Source: an uncultured Flavobacteriaceae bacterium (GTDB taxonomy: Bacteria > Bacteroidota > Bacteroidia > Flavobacteriales > Flavobacteriaceae). From it: a stretch of DNA of 64,000 nucleotides. Numbering within the stretch: position 1 is the stretch's first letter; each line of letters starts with the position of its first letter. The notes beneath the pieces are model-generated. The model was not told the DNA's origin, ran no database searches, and saw only the letters and a list, made by a program, of their open reading frames with translations. Shown here piece after piece: positions 55,495 to 64,000 of the stretch. Position numbers and translations under genes: made by a program. The stretch is taken from NCBI GenBank assembly GCA_947494715.1, contig CANLWG010000017.1:62001-126000 (forward strand), given 5' to 3'.

Positions 55495-55986
55495 TTACAT
55501 TCTATTGAAGACGACACTATCACCAACTTTCAATCCCCATTTTTGGACCAGACCGGCATTCAATTCCAAAACATATTGTACTGGAACTTTGGATGGCAAA
55601 CTTTTTTCATCCAAAGGTTGGGCATTTTCTTGAAAGCTCGCTATGGTCATGTTATCCTTAATAAAGACTATATCCAAAGGAAATTCAGTATTTTTCATAT
55701 AGAAATTGTGCAGGCGAATATCTTCAAAAATGAAAAGCATTCCCTGATGCTCCTTCATACCTTTTCGGTACATAAGTCCGGTTTCCGTTTCATAGCTGGT
55801 CTCCGCGATTTCAATATCAATCTTAGTCAGGATAGAATCCGTTCCCATATTGAAAATTTGGAGTTCTCCTTCCTTGGTAAAAACCACGGGCTCGGTCTTA
55901 ATGACCTTTTTGGATTCTTCCTTGCAGGATTGGAAGATCAAGAATCCGGCAAAAAGGTAAATGATTGATTTAAACGACTTCATCAT
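55495..55986 (-). CDS. DUF192-family lipoprotein
   Basis: About 163 residues from the ATG at 55986; a second ATG follows directly at 55983. The hydrophobic N-terminus ends in IFQSC, a lipobox. The DUF192 domain covers most of the rest: IEIAETSYETETGLMYRKGMKEHQGMLFIFEDIRLHNFYMKNTEFPLDIVFI... and the closing VPVQYVLELNAGLVQKWGLKVGDSVVF. Function of the family is unknown; it is an envelope protein in this case. It is 5 bases upstream of the GNAT gene. Confidence 0.85.
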   Translation of the reverse strand: MMKSFKSIIYLFAGFLIFQSCKEESKKVIKTEPVVFTKEGELQIFNMGTDSILTKIDIEIAETSYETETGLMYRKGMKEHQGMLFIFEDIRLHNFYMKNTEFPLDIVFIKDNMTIASFQENAQPLDEKSLPSKVPVQYVLELNAGLVQKWGLKVGDSVVFNRM

Positions 55987-56119
55987 TTTGAAAATTAAAA
56001 AGAGAAAGTAGGGCATTGAACCTTTACTATTATGTATCTGCCACTTTGTAAATAGTATAAGTCAAACATCACTTGATACCTTAGATTTCCCTATGAGGAA
56101 ACTGCTTACTGAACATTGT

Positions 56120-57088
56120 TCATTGCTTACTGACCCTCGGTCTTAGCATGAAATACAACCCTATCAAAACAAAAGGGATGCTTAGCCATTGACCGGTAGA
56201 TAATAGCCCCAAAGACTCTTCAAAACCACCCTGACTTTTTTTCACGAATTCGACAAAGAACCGAATCGTCCATAGCAACACCAAAAAAAGCCCGAACAAA
56301 TAGCCTGTTTTATTTTTCTTATCGGTTTTCCAATATAAATAATACAATAATAGGAATACGAAAATATAGGCTACCCCTTCATATAGCTGGGCCGGATGGC
56401 GATAGGGTATTTGATTTAGATATTCCGAAAACTGTGGATTGTTTACCAGGGCATCATAGGCTGCATTAACGGATTTCTCCTGAGTAACGCCCAATGCCTT
56501 GGAGGGATGCATGTCATCCGAATCACGTACAAATTTGGTGGCAAAAATAAAGGACTCGTCCGTAATTTTCCCATTGATTTCGGAATTGAAAAAATTCCCC
56601 AATCGTACGCAAAATGCACCAATGGCAAAGGGTACTACCATTCTGTCCAATAACCATAACAAATTGAACTCCGGATACTTCCTTTTATAGAGGTACATTC
56701 CTATGATAACCCCTATTGTAGCACCATGGCTGGCCAATCCGGTGAACCCTGTAAATTCATAACCCTTGATGAATCCGAGTAAGGTGCCATTAGCATTTTC
56801 ACGAATGGGTAATAATATCTCTAGCAAATGATTCTGGTAGTAGGGCCAATCATAGAAGAAAACATGGCCCAGACGAGCTCCCAACATGGTGGCCAGTAGC
56901 GTATAAATAAGCAGGGAATCCAATTGTTCCACTGTTTTTTTTTCTTGGAGAAAAATTCGTTTCATGATGAACCATCCCAGAGCAAAGGCTACGATCCATA
57001 GCAGATTGTAGTATTTGATTTGTATGGGCCCAAGATTAAAAAGTGTCTCGTTTGGATTCCAGATGATACCTAAAAAGTACATATGCAT
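56120..57088 (-). CDS. lgt: Prolipoprotein diacylglyceryl transferase
   Basis: A 322-residue inner-membrane enzyme with seven helices. It carries the family signature VRLGNFFNSEINGK near residue 155-168 (usually GRxGNFxN), preceded by ASHGATIGVIIGMYLYKRKY, the His-Gly stretch of the active site, and RHPAQLYEG later. It attaches diacylglycerol to the lipobox Cys of prolipoproteins, here including those of the lipoproteins described in this window. yidD lies upstream on the same strand after a 183-base spacer. Confidence 0.93.
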   Translation of the reverse strand: MHMYFLGIIWNPNETLFNLGPIQIKYYNLLWIVAFALGWFIMKRIFLQEKKTVEQLDSLLIYTLLATMLGARLGHVFFYDWPYYQNHLLEILLPIRENANGTLLGFIKGYEFTGFTGLASHGATIGVIIGMYLYKRKYPEFNLLWLLDRMVVPFAIGAFCVRLGNFFNSEINGKITDESFIFATKFVRDSDDMHPSKALGVTQEKSVNAAYDALVNNPQFSEYLNQIPYRHPAQLYEGVAYIFVFLLLYYLYWKTDKKNKTGYLFGLFLVLLWTIRFFVEFVKKSQGGFEESLGLLSTGQWLSIPFVLIGLYFMLRPRVSKQ

Positions 57089-57271
57089 TATTTTGAAGGG
57101 CTAAGATAAAAAATAGAAACTAGACCGCTTCGCTTTTGGAAACTAGAATACGGATAAATGAAGTGTGGGTTTGGTTATTGATTTGTCCGATATTAATGGA
57201 GTTAATAATTTTAAATTTTCAGTGTTGATTATATTGAACCTGATTCTTGTACTTGGATTTGAATCTGATGT

Positions 57272-57493
57272 CTATGGTACCGGGTCATAACCTTTTCCGC
57301 CCCAAGGATGGCAGCTAAAAATTCTTTTTATGGATAACCACCCTCCTTTAAAAAGACCATGTTTTTGTAAGGCCTCCAAAGTATATTGGGAACAAGTAGG
57401 AGAGTAACGACAGGTGGCCGGGGTATAAGGGGAGATTGCAGTTTGATAAAACCGTACTAGGAGAACAAACGGGGCTATCAATATTTTTTTCAT
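57272..57493 (-). CDS. yidD: Membrane protein insertion efficiency factor YidD
   Basis: A 73-residue protein from the ATG at 57493 ([24 protein letters not shown]...). It has the YidD motif [46 protein letters not shown], with three Cys in the usual places. YidD helps insertion of membrane proteins. The start at 57520 is possible but adds nine residues unlike the family. It lies between cysS (upstream, same strand, 93 bases) and lgt. Confidence 0.92.
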   Translation of the reverse strand: MKKILIAPFVLLVRFYQTAISPYTPATCRYSPTCSQYTLEALQKHGLFKGGWLSIKRIFSCHPWGGKGYDPVP

Positions 57494-57586
57494 GAATGCT
57501 GAAATTGTTTCAGTAACCATTGTATTTGTTCCATGGCAAGGATTAGGTCTTGAATAACAATCGATTTCTTAAAGGCATTGATAGGT

Positions 57587-59068
57587 TTAAGAAATACTAA
57601 ATGTAGTACCTTCTTTTCCATCCTTTAATTGAATTCCCAAAGCCGCCAATTGATCACGAATGGTGTCCGAAGTGGCAAAATCCTTATTAGATCGTGCTTC
57701 GTTACGTAATTGGATCAACAATTCCACCACCCCCTCAAGCTTATCTGAATCCCTACCGCTATCGGAGTTTTGTTCCAATCCCAAGATATCAAAAACAAAG
57801 GAATGCATACTTTGTTGTAATGCCTGTTTATGTTCCAAGGTAATACTTTCTTTCCCTTCCTTTATAAGGTTAATATGCTTTACCGCATCAAAGAGGTGTG
57901 CAATAAGGATCGGGGTATTAAAATCATCGTTCATGGCATCATAACATTTCTGTTTCCATGCCCTGAAATCAAAATCCGTGGATTTCTTGGTTTCTAAATT
58001 GGCAAGGGTATCCATTGCCTCGATTAGACGATTATAGCCTTTTTCGGAGGCCAGAAGTGCCTCATTGCTCAAATCCAAAATACTGGTATAATGTGCCTGC
58101 ATCATAAAGAAGCGCACAACCGACGGTGAGAATGGTTTACTCAGGATGCTATTCTCACCTGAGAAAATTTCTCCCGGCAGGATATTATTTCCGGTAGATT
58201 TTGCCATCTTTTTGCCATTCAGAGTCAGCATGTTGGCATGTAGCCAATAGTTCACGGGAGAAAGTCCATTGCTTGCTTCGGCCTGGGCAATCTCACATTC
58301 GTGGTGCGGAAATTTCAAATCCATTCCACCACCGTGAATATCGAAAGTCTCACCTAGGTATTTGGTGCTCATGGCAGTACATTCCAAATGCCAACCTGGA
58401 AAACCATCGCCCCAAGGGGAAGGCCAGCGCATTATATGTTGTGGTCCCGCTTTTTTCCAAAGGGCAAAATCCTGGGGGCTTTTTTTCTCATCCTGTGCGG
58501 TAAGCTCGCGGGTATTGGCAATCATATCCTCCAATTTCCTGCCGCTCAATTTCCCGTATTCATGAGAGTCGTTAAATTTCCTTACGTCAAAATAGACTGA
58601 ACCATTTATTTCGTAGGCATACCCTTTTTCAATAATATCCTTAATGATTTCTATTTGTTCTATAATGTGCCCGGTTGCCGTAGGTTCTATACTTGGGGGC
58701 AGAAAATTGAATTTTTCTAGAATATTATGAAAATCTACGGTGTAGCGTTGTACCACTTCCATGGGTTCCAATTGCTCCAAACGTGCTTTTTTCGCAATTT
58801 TATCTTCTCCATCTTCAGCATCATCCACCAAATGCCCCGCGTCGGTAATATTCCTAACATATCTAACTTTGTAGCCTAAATGTCTCAGATACCTGAAAAT
58901 CATATCAAAGGACATAAAGGTTCTGCAGTTTCCCAAATGTACATTGCTGTAAACGGTGGGACCACATACATACATACCAATATGGCCCTCGTTGAGGGGT
59001 TTAAAAACTTCTTTTTTACCGGAAAGTGAGTTATGGACTTTTAAGTTCTGGCTTTTGTACAATTGCAT
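57587..59068 (-). CDS. cysS: Cysteine-tRNA ligase
   Basis: A 493-residue class I synthetase. Zn-site Cys35 lies in [16 protein letters not shown], and the HIGH equivalent is HLGN at 44-47. Further zinc ligands are the Cys in WHLECTAMS and HHECEIAQ. The KMSKS equivalent is KMAKSTGN near residue 285. It charges tRNA-Cys. It lies 12 bases after the folE stop on the same strand, so folE-cysS, and possibly yidD, form an operon. Confidence 0.95.
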   Translation of the reverse strand: MQLYKSQNLKVHNSLSGKKEVFKPLNEGHIGMYVCGPTVYSNVHLGNCRTFMSFDMIFRYLRHLGYKVRYVRNITDAGHLVDDAEDGEDKIAKKARLEQLEPMEVVQRYTVDFHNILEKFNFLPPSIEPTATGHIIEQIEIIKDIIEKGYAYEINGSVYFDVRKFNDSHEYGKLSGRKLEDMIANTRELTAQDEKKSPQDFALWKKAGPQHIMRWPSPWGDGFPGWHLECTAMSTKYLGETFDIHGGGMDLKFPHHECEIAQAEASNGLSPVNYWLHANMLTLNGKKMAKSTGNNILPGEIFSGENSILSKPFSPSVVRFFMMQAHYTSILDLSNEALLASEKGYNRLIEAMDTLANLETKKSTDFDFRAWKQKCYDAMNDDFNTPILIAHLFDAVKHINLIKEGKESITLEHKQALQQSMHSFVFDILGLEQNSDSGRDSDKLEGVVELLIQLRNEARSNKDFATSDTIRDQLAALGIQLKDGKEGTTFSIS

Positions 59069-59080
59069 ACGCTTGCAGGG

Positions 59081-59764
59081 CTATTCAAAATGGGTATCCA
59101 GATTAATATAATCCAAAAATTCGCGACGTGTTGCTTCTTCCTTAAATTTTCCGCCATATTCCGCCGTTACTGTACTACTATCAACATCCCTGATTCCCCT
59201 GGAATTTACGCAAAGGTGTTTGGCATCGATTACGCAGGCTACATCTTCTGTTCCCAAAACATTTTGAAGTTCCTTCACGATTTGGATGTTCATCCGTTCT
59301 TGAACCTGTGGTCTTTTGGCGAAATAGTCCACAATACGGTTCATTTTCGAAAGTCCCACTACCGTTCCATTAGAAATATAGGCTACATGTGCCTTGCCCA
59401 CAATAGGCAATAAATGGTGCTCACAGGTGGAGTACAGGGTAATATTTTTTTCAACCAACATTTCCCCGTATTTATACTTGTTCTTGAACGTAGAGGATTT
59501 TGGTTTTCGCTCGGGGTGCAGGCCACTAAAAATCTCATTAACGAACATTTTGGCTACCCTATTGGGTGTGCCTTTTAGGCTGTCATCGTCCAGATCAAGT
59601 CCCAAAGTGAGCATAATGTCCCTAATGTTACGTTGTATTCTTTCGATTTTTTCCCCATCTTCTAAAATGAAGGCGTCTTTCCGCATAGGGGTTTCCTCTG
59701 AGGAGGAAACATGACTGTCCCCCATCTCTTCAAAATGCTCTTCCAATGTGCTGTCCATTTTCAT
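59081..59764 (-). CDS. folE: GTP cyclohydrolase I
   Basis: About 227 residues from the ATG at 59764 (59758 is an alternative). The N-terminal 50 residues are a variable leader with acidic and Ser-rich stretches. The domain has the zinc and catalytic motifs TCEHHLLPI and HLCVNSRGIRDVDSSTVTAEYGG, with Cys, His, Cys ligands. It converts GTP to dihydroneopterin triphosphate, the first step of folate synthesis. It is the upstream gene of the pair with cysS. Confidence 0.94.
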   Translation of the reverse strand: MKMDSTLEEHFEEMGDSHVSSSEETPMRKDAFILEDGEKIERIQRNIRDIMLTLGLDLDDDSLKGTPNRVAKMFVNEIFSGLHPERKPKSSTFKNKYKYGEMLVEKNITLYSTCEHHLLPIVGKAHVAYISNGTVVGLSKMNRIVDYFAKRPQVQERMNIQIVKELQNVLGTEDVACVIDAKHLCVNSRGIRDVDSSTVTAEYGGKFKEEATRREFLDYINLDTHFE

Positions 59765-59900
59765 TTTGCCGTGGCTTGTTCGAAGCGCAAAGATATACAT
59801 AAAATGGCACTTTACGCCTTATTTGTCCTCCTACACAACATAAATTAGTGTTAACACAAGCCCCTTGTTAAATTTATAAATTCCAGAATTATGCCTACCT

Positions 59901-61706
59901 ATGAGATGTATTGTAGCCATCTTGGCCTTGGTCTTTTTTATGAGGGTACAAAATGCTGTGGCTCAGGTTTCTGCGGATTGCAACAATGCCATACCTATTT
60001 GTAACAACACTCCCGTAAACGGGGGTACCAATGGTTTTGGTCTGGATGATTTCAACGGCGCCGCAACAAGCGGATGTTTGGAGGAAGCCTTGGTCGGGGC
60101 TATAGAATCCAATTCGGCTTGGTACCGTTTTAGGACTGGGGCCAGTGGACAATTGGGAATAAATATTGGTATAGATACCAGTGAGGATTGGGATTTTGCC
60201 CTTTATCAAACCGGCGATTGTAACAATTTGGGTGATCCGATTCGCTGTAATTTTTTTGACAATCAGGATGAGAGTGCGTTTATTGGCATAGGGGAGGACC
60301 CTTCCGGAGATACCACTAATGTGCAGTATGAGGATTGGATTCAGGTGGAGCCAGGGCAGGATTATTATCTACTCATCAATAATTTCAGCAACAACAATTC
60401 TGGATTTTCCATTCAATTTTCCGGGCAGATTTTTGTTACAAATCCCTATGATGCTTTGGATTGTTCCATTATTGACAATTTATTGGGACCTCCTATATCG
60501 GCTTGTGAAAATGATACGATTGTATTGGATGCCACTACTGCGAATGCAACTAATTATGAATGGTTTATGGACGATGGAAACGGGTTCCAACTTATTTCAG
60601 GACAGAACAACGCTACTTTGCAGGTGACTAATTCGGCACTGTATAGGGTAAGGGTCTCCTTACCTTCAGGGAGTACAATAGTAAGTGAGGTACAAGTTGC
60701 CTTTTCTGCTCTTCCCATGGCTTTTCCAATATCGGATGATACGATTTGTTCGAACTTGGGAGCCTATGACCTTTCCCAAAAAAATAGCCAAGTATTGGGA
60801 AGTCAGAATCCACAAGAATTTCGAGTCAGTTACTATGCAAATCATTCTGATGCGGTGAATGGCATAAATGTCCTTCCCGAACAATATATTCCAGGGATAG
60901 GGGCGCAGACTATTTATGTTAGGGTCAGTTCTTTGGAAAACCCGAAGTGCTTTGATGTGTCCCAGCAGTTCCAATTAATGGTTTTGCATACCCCTATTTT
61001 AGATTTCCTTACGGAGGTAGACATTTGTGAGGACAACTCTGGAGTAGCCATAGGAGATCCGTTTCCAAACTCAGGGTTCCATTATTTATGGAATTCAGGG
61101 GAAACAACCTCTTCAATTATAGTATCGCAGGCGGGCATGTATACGCTTACCGCCACGAATTCCCAGAACGGTGAAATCTGTACAAGTTCCTTGGCCGTAA
61201 TGGTCAGGGTCTCACGGCCACCGGAAATAACAGATATTATTATAGAAGATTTGCAAAACAACAATTCCGTAACAGTAATCACCGATATTGAAGGTGATTT
61301 TGAATACCGTTTGGATGATGGGGTGTATCAATCCACGAATGTCTTTTCAGATGTACTTCCAGGAATGCATACCGTTACCGTAAACAATCGGTTGGGCTGT
61401 GGTTCTGTAACGGAAAATATAGTCGTGGTAGGTTTTCCTAAATTTTTCACACCCAATGGAGACAATATAAACGATGATTGGTACATCAACGGAATATCAA
61501 ACCTTCAAAACCCTGTTGTTTCTATTTTTGACCGTTTTGGCAAGTTTCTTAAAAGTTTGGATTCCAACACTATTGGTTGGGATGGTAGGTTCAATGGTCG
61601 GGAGGTGCCATCATCGGATTACTGGTTTAAGCTTACCTATGTAGACGATAACGGCCAGCTAACAACGGCTAAATACATAAATAATCACTTTTCGTTACGT
61701 CGCTAA
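59901..61706 (+). CDS. T9SS type B sorting-domain protein
   Basis: A 601-residue secreted protein. It has a signal peptide (about residues 1-20, ending AVAQ). The middle is beta-rich with immunoglobulin-like strands (CNNAIPICNNTPVNGG near the start). The C-terminal 90 residues form the gliding-motility-associated sorting domain of type IX secretion: FPKFFTPNGDNINDDWYINGI, IFDRFGKFLKSL, IGWDGRFNGREVPSSDYWFKLTYVD and a basic ending. It should be exported across the outer membrane and attached or released. It is a paralogue of the next gene. Confidence 0.9.
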   Translation: MRCIVAILALVFFMRVQNAVAQVSADCNNAIPICNNTPVNGGTNGFGLDDFNGAATSGCLEEALVGAIESNSAWYRFRTGASGQLGINIGIDTSEDWDFALYQTGDCNNLGDPIRCNFFDNQDESAFIGIGEDPSGDTTNVQYEDWIQVEPGQDYYLLINNFSNNNSGFSIQFSGQIFVTNPYDALDCSIIDNLLGPPISACENDTIVLDATTANATNYEWFMDDGNGFQLISGQNNATLQVTNSALYRVRVSLPSGSTIVSEVQVAFSALPMAFPISDDTICSNLGAYDLSQKNSQVLGSQNPQEFRVSYYANHSDAVNGINVLPEQYIPGIGAQTIYVRVSSLENPKCFDVSQQFQLMVLHTPILDFLTEVDICEDNSGVAIGDPFPNSGFHYLWNSGETTSSIIVSQAGMYTLTATNSQNGEICTSSLAVMVRVSRPPEITDIIIEDLQNNNSVTVITDIEGDFEYRLDDGVYQSTNVFSDVLPGMHTVTVNNRLGCGSVTENIVVVGFPKFFTPNGDNINDDWYINGISNLQNPVVSIFDRFGKFLKSLDSNTIGWDGRFNGREVPSSDYWFKLTYVDDNGQLTTAKYINNHFSLRR

Positions 61707-61835
61707 AGCTCTTGGACTTTCCACTTCTTAAGCAGTTCATCGATAAACGGCAGAAATCTTCGTCCAAAATATACTAAATCTGACCTATCCGAGTTATTCT
61801 TAGTGATCAATAGTGTAACGTAAGCCCCATACCCT

Positions 61836-63281
61836 ATGCGAACACTTTTTTTTGCCATTTGTGCCCTATTTCTAACTACCTTGGAAATACAGGCACAAAA
61901 CTCACCGGACTGTAGAACCGCTATTCCTGTATGTGCCGACCAAGGTCCTTTATTCTTTGAAGCGGACGGTAGTGGGGACATCGATGATTTTGATCCCGAT
62001 GTTATTCGAAGATCAGGTTGTTTGGAAAAAGGAAGTGTAGCCTCCGCAAATATAGAGAACAACACCTCTTGGTTCGTGTTCAGGGCCGGAACCGGAGGAC
62101 AAGTAGGTTTTGATATCGAAGCATTGCCGGTAGGAGGTTCCGGAACGGTCACCGCCGAGTGGGATTTTGCAGTTTATGGTCCTGATGTGGATTGCGCTGA
62201 TATAAGTAATGGTACTGCGGAACCTATTCGCTGTAACTACGAGGTAAATGATACAAATTTTACGGGAATTGGGGTTAACCCGGAAAATGGACAACAGGGC
62301 GCTCCCTTTTTGATAGGCAGTCAGAATACCTATGATGAGTGGTTGGATGTACAACCTGGGGAAATCTATTATATCCTTATCAATAATTTCAACACCAATT
62401 TTGATGGAGATCCAGAACCTTATTCCATCGTTTTTACTGGAAACTCTGTAGAAGATGATCAAAATACGGCATTGGACTGTACTCTACGTGATGAATTTTT
62501 AGGATTGGATATTATTGCCTGTGAAGGTGATCCGGATATAACGCTTAGCGCATTGAACTCGCCTGCAGGTGCTGATATTGCCAATGTGGCTTGGACAGTA
62601 GACTATGAGGACGATGGAGTTATTGACGATACCTTGACCGGTACCGGGCCCTTCGGCGCCGAATTGATTGTCGCTAGTCCAAATTCAGGGCGCTATTTCG
62701 CCGAGATCACGACAATTACAGGTACCCCACCAACTGTTGCCGACGTTGGAGGAATTCTTATAACGTTTTATGGTATTCCCGTTTTGGATCGAGTAGATAT
62801 CCTGGACACGAATTTGTCCGAAGATCCAGATATGAACAATATTGAGATTTTTGTAGATGGGGACGGGGATTATGAATATGCCATTAATGGAGGTGAGTTT
62901 CAGGACGATCCGGTTTTTAGGGATATTCCTCCAGGTTTAAATACGCTGATTATCAATGACAAGAATGGATGTGGTACCACGGAGCCTCTGGAGTTTCTGG
63001 TCGTAGGTTACCCCAAATTCTTTACGCCCAATGGGGACGGAATTCATGATGCATGGAACATACTGGGAATCGAGACGTTGAATGATCCGTTAGTATTTAT
63101 ATTTGATCGCTACGGAAAGCTTTTAAAACAATTGAATGTTGCTACAATTGGGTGGGACGGTACCTTTAATGGTAGACCTATGCCTTCATCGGATTATTGG
63201 TTTAGGTTTGAATACTCCGAAGACGAGGAAGGGTTAGTGGTGGCAAAGACCAGAAAAGCACATTTTACGCTAAAGCGATAA
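61836..63281 (+). CDS. T9SS type B sorting-domain protein, paralogue
   Basis: A 481-residue protein built like its neighbour. The signal peptide is about residues 1-21 (TLEIQAQ). The start CRTAIPVCADQGPL matches CNNAIPICNNTPV. A region RSGCLEKGSVASANIENNTSWFVFRAGTGGQVGFDIE aligns to the neighbour's SGCLEEALVGAIESNSAWYRFRTGASGQLGINIG. The C-terminal sorting domain reads YPKFFTPNGDGIHDAWNILGI ... IGWDGTFNGRPMPSSDYWFRF. It is shorter by about 120 residues of middle strands. It is 130 bases downstream, and a duplication followed by deletion is likely. Confidence 0.9.
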   Translation: MRTLFFAICALFLTTLEIQAQNSPDCRTAIPVCADQGPLFFEADGSGDIDDFDPDVIRRSGCLEKGSVASANIENNTSWFVFRAGTGGQVGFDIEALPVGGSGTVTAEWDFAVYGPDVDCADISNGTAEPIRCNYEVNDTNFTGIGVNPENGQQGAPFLIGSQNTYDEWLDVQPGEIYYILINNFNTNFDGDPEPYSIVFTGNSVEDDQNTALDCTLRDEFLGLDIIACEGDPDITLSALNSPAGADIANVAWTVDYEDDGVIDDTLTGTGPFGAELIVASPNSGRYFAEITTITGTPPTVADVGGILITFYGIPVLDRVDILDTNLSEDPDMNNIEIFVDGDGDYEYAINGGEFQDDPVFRDIPPGLNTLIINDKNGCGTTEPLEFLVVGYPKFFTPNGDGIHDAWNILGIETLNDPLVFIFDRYGKLLKQLNVATIGWDGTFNGRPMPSSDYWFRFEYSEDEEGLVVAKTRKAHFTLKR

Positions 63282-63310
63282 AAAATGGCGGCCATTTGGC
63301 CACCATAACT
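63282..63310 (-). terminator. Terminator of the porin gene
   Basis: ATGGTGGCCA and TGGCCGCCAT pair on the minus strand with one mismatch and are followed by a T-run (the A-run at 63281-63285). It lies just after the stop of the minus-strand porin gene. Confidence 0.7.
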
Positions 63311-63334
63311 ACTCTATATTAATTGTTATATTTC

Positions 63335-64000
63335 TTAAAAATTTAAGGTAAAGCCTAAGGTTACATTTGTATTTAACCTGTTCACGGCAGCTGGGGTGGT
63401 AAGGCCCGTATCAAAAAGAAATTCTGCCACGTCCCGTTCCGTTCTGCTTACGGCAAGATCAAGTCTACTGGCCCCAAAGGAATAACCAATACCTCCGGAT
63501 ATTCCCTGTAAGTCTCCTACGATATTCCCATCTTCATACGGACTTTGTTCAAAGCGGTATCCACCCCTAAGGCTAAAGCGCTCTATTCTATATTCTCCCC
63601 CGACCCTAAAAGAAGAGACCGCACCCAATTGATTGGAAATATCGGTATTTACCACTGCAAAGCTAGGATCGCTATCGGGTCTTAGCTCAGCTTGGGACAT
63701 ATCTTGATAGCCATAATCAAAACTCAGTAATCCGTTCTTCCCGAAAACTATGGCCAAGCTTCCTGTAATTTTTCCCGGAGTTTTGATTCTATAGACTTCA
63801 AATAGATTAACTACGTTGAAATTGATAAAATTGATATCGTCATCGGCAAGGTCGGAGTTGATCCGTTGAGAAAGATCATCCGTCAATCGGTACCATGTTG
63901 GGGATTGATAACTTCCTCCGATTCTAATGAATTCGTTCAATTTTGCAATAGCCCCTAAGCTAAACGAAAAGCCGGTACCTTCGGTATGTAAAAGATTATC
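63335..64000 (-). CDS. FadL/OmpP1-type outer-membrane porin, C-terminal part
   Basis: The frame is open to the window edge, so the gene starts outside and only about 221 C-terminal residues are seen. It has the pattern of the OmpP1/FadL/TodX family: TEGTGFSFSLGAIAKLNEFIRIGGSYQSPTWYRLTDD, then SLAIVFGKNGLLSFDYGYQDMSQAELR and a barrel end GFTLNF with final Phe. Members take up hydrophobic compounds; in Bacteroidota some work with T9SS (PorV-like), but that is not shown here. It is convergent with the T9SS substrate gene. Confidence 0.8.
   Translation of the reverse strand, partial: DNLLHTEGTGFSFSLGAIAKLNEFIRIGGSYQSPTWYRLTDDLSQRINSDLADDDINFINFNVVNLFEVYRIKTPGKITGSLAIVFGKNGLLSFDYGYQDMSQAELRPDSDPSFAVVNTDISNQLGAVSSFRVGGEYRIERFSLRGGYRFEQSPYEDGNIVGDLQGISGGIGYSFGASRLDLAVSRTERDVAEFLFDTGLTTPAAVNRLNTNVTLGFTLNF

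Overview
The window reads as chromosomal DNA of a marine-type flavobacterium (Bacteroidota, Flavobacteriaceae). The support is two secreted proteins with the C-terminal sorting domain of type IX secretion (T9SS type B), a fused SecDF, a 646-residue GyrB, many SusC/FadL/OmpA-like outer-membrane proteins, lipoproteins of Bacteroidota type, almost no Shine-Dalgarno sequences, and several TAnnTTTG -7 promoter boxes. The genus cannot be fixed by eye.

Layout. 1-8.9 kb: envelope genes (two outer-membrane beta-barrel receptors, a PepSY-like membrane protein, a secreted esterase-like hydrolase, a DUF5996 protein, an orphan MacB/FtsX-type permease). 8.98-13.3 kb: an AT-rich accessory island. It holds a SIR2-like gene followed by an AbiJ-NTD4/HEPN-like gene (a candidate two-gene defence system), an orphan small gene, a divergent XRE-regulator pair with a perfect palindromic operator, and two small cargo genes. 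Related intergenic repeats separate several of these units, and the cargo units are bounded by short complementary arms, as in gene cassettes. 13.4-29.4 kb: a patchwork of metabolic and regulatory genes (serine hydrolase, membrane-spanning winged-helix regulator divergent from a TonB-C-like protein, FAD monooxygenase, Crp-like regulator with SnoaL/SPW/YHS genes, MarR regulator with a 22-bp palindrome coupled to an S41 peptidase, APC permease, AraC regulator with a VOC protein, FtsE). 29.6-40.2 kb: a TPR/outer-membrane barrel pair, OmpA, NYN-domain protein, a lipoprotein-type pyrophosphatase, an amidohydrolase and a DUF2911 protein. 40.4-59.8 kb: core housekeeping genes asnB, gyrB, mdh, secDF, ppc, lgt, yidD, cysS and folE. 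59.9-64 kb: two paralogous T9SS substrates and the end of a FadL/OmpP1-type porin gene that runs off the window.

How parts work together. SecDF, YidD and Lgt serve membrane and lipoprotein biogenesis, on which the many lipoproteins and T9SS cargo depend. Ppc and Mdh meet at oxaloacetate, and AsnB uses aspartate derived from it. Most housekeeping genes stand alone between clear hairpin terminators; polycistronic units are short.

The most unusual region is 8.98-13.3 kb. No integrase, transposase, CRISPR array, tRNA or rRNA was recognised anywhere in the window.
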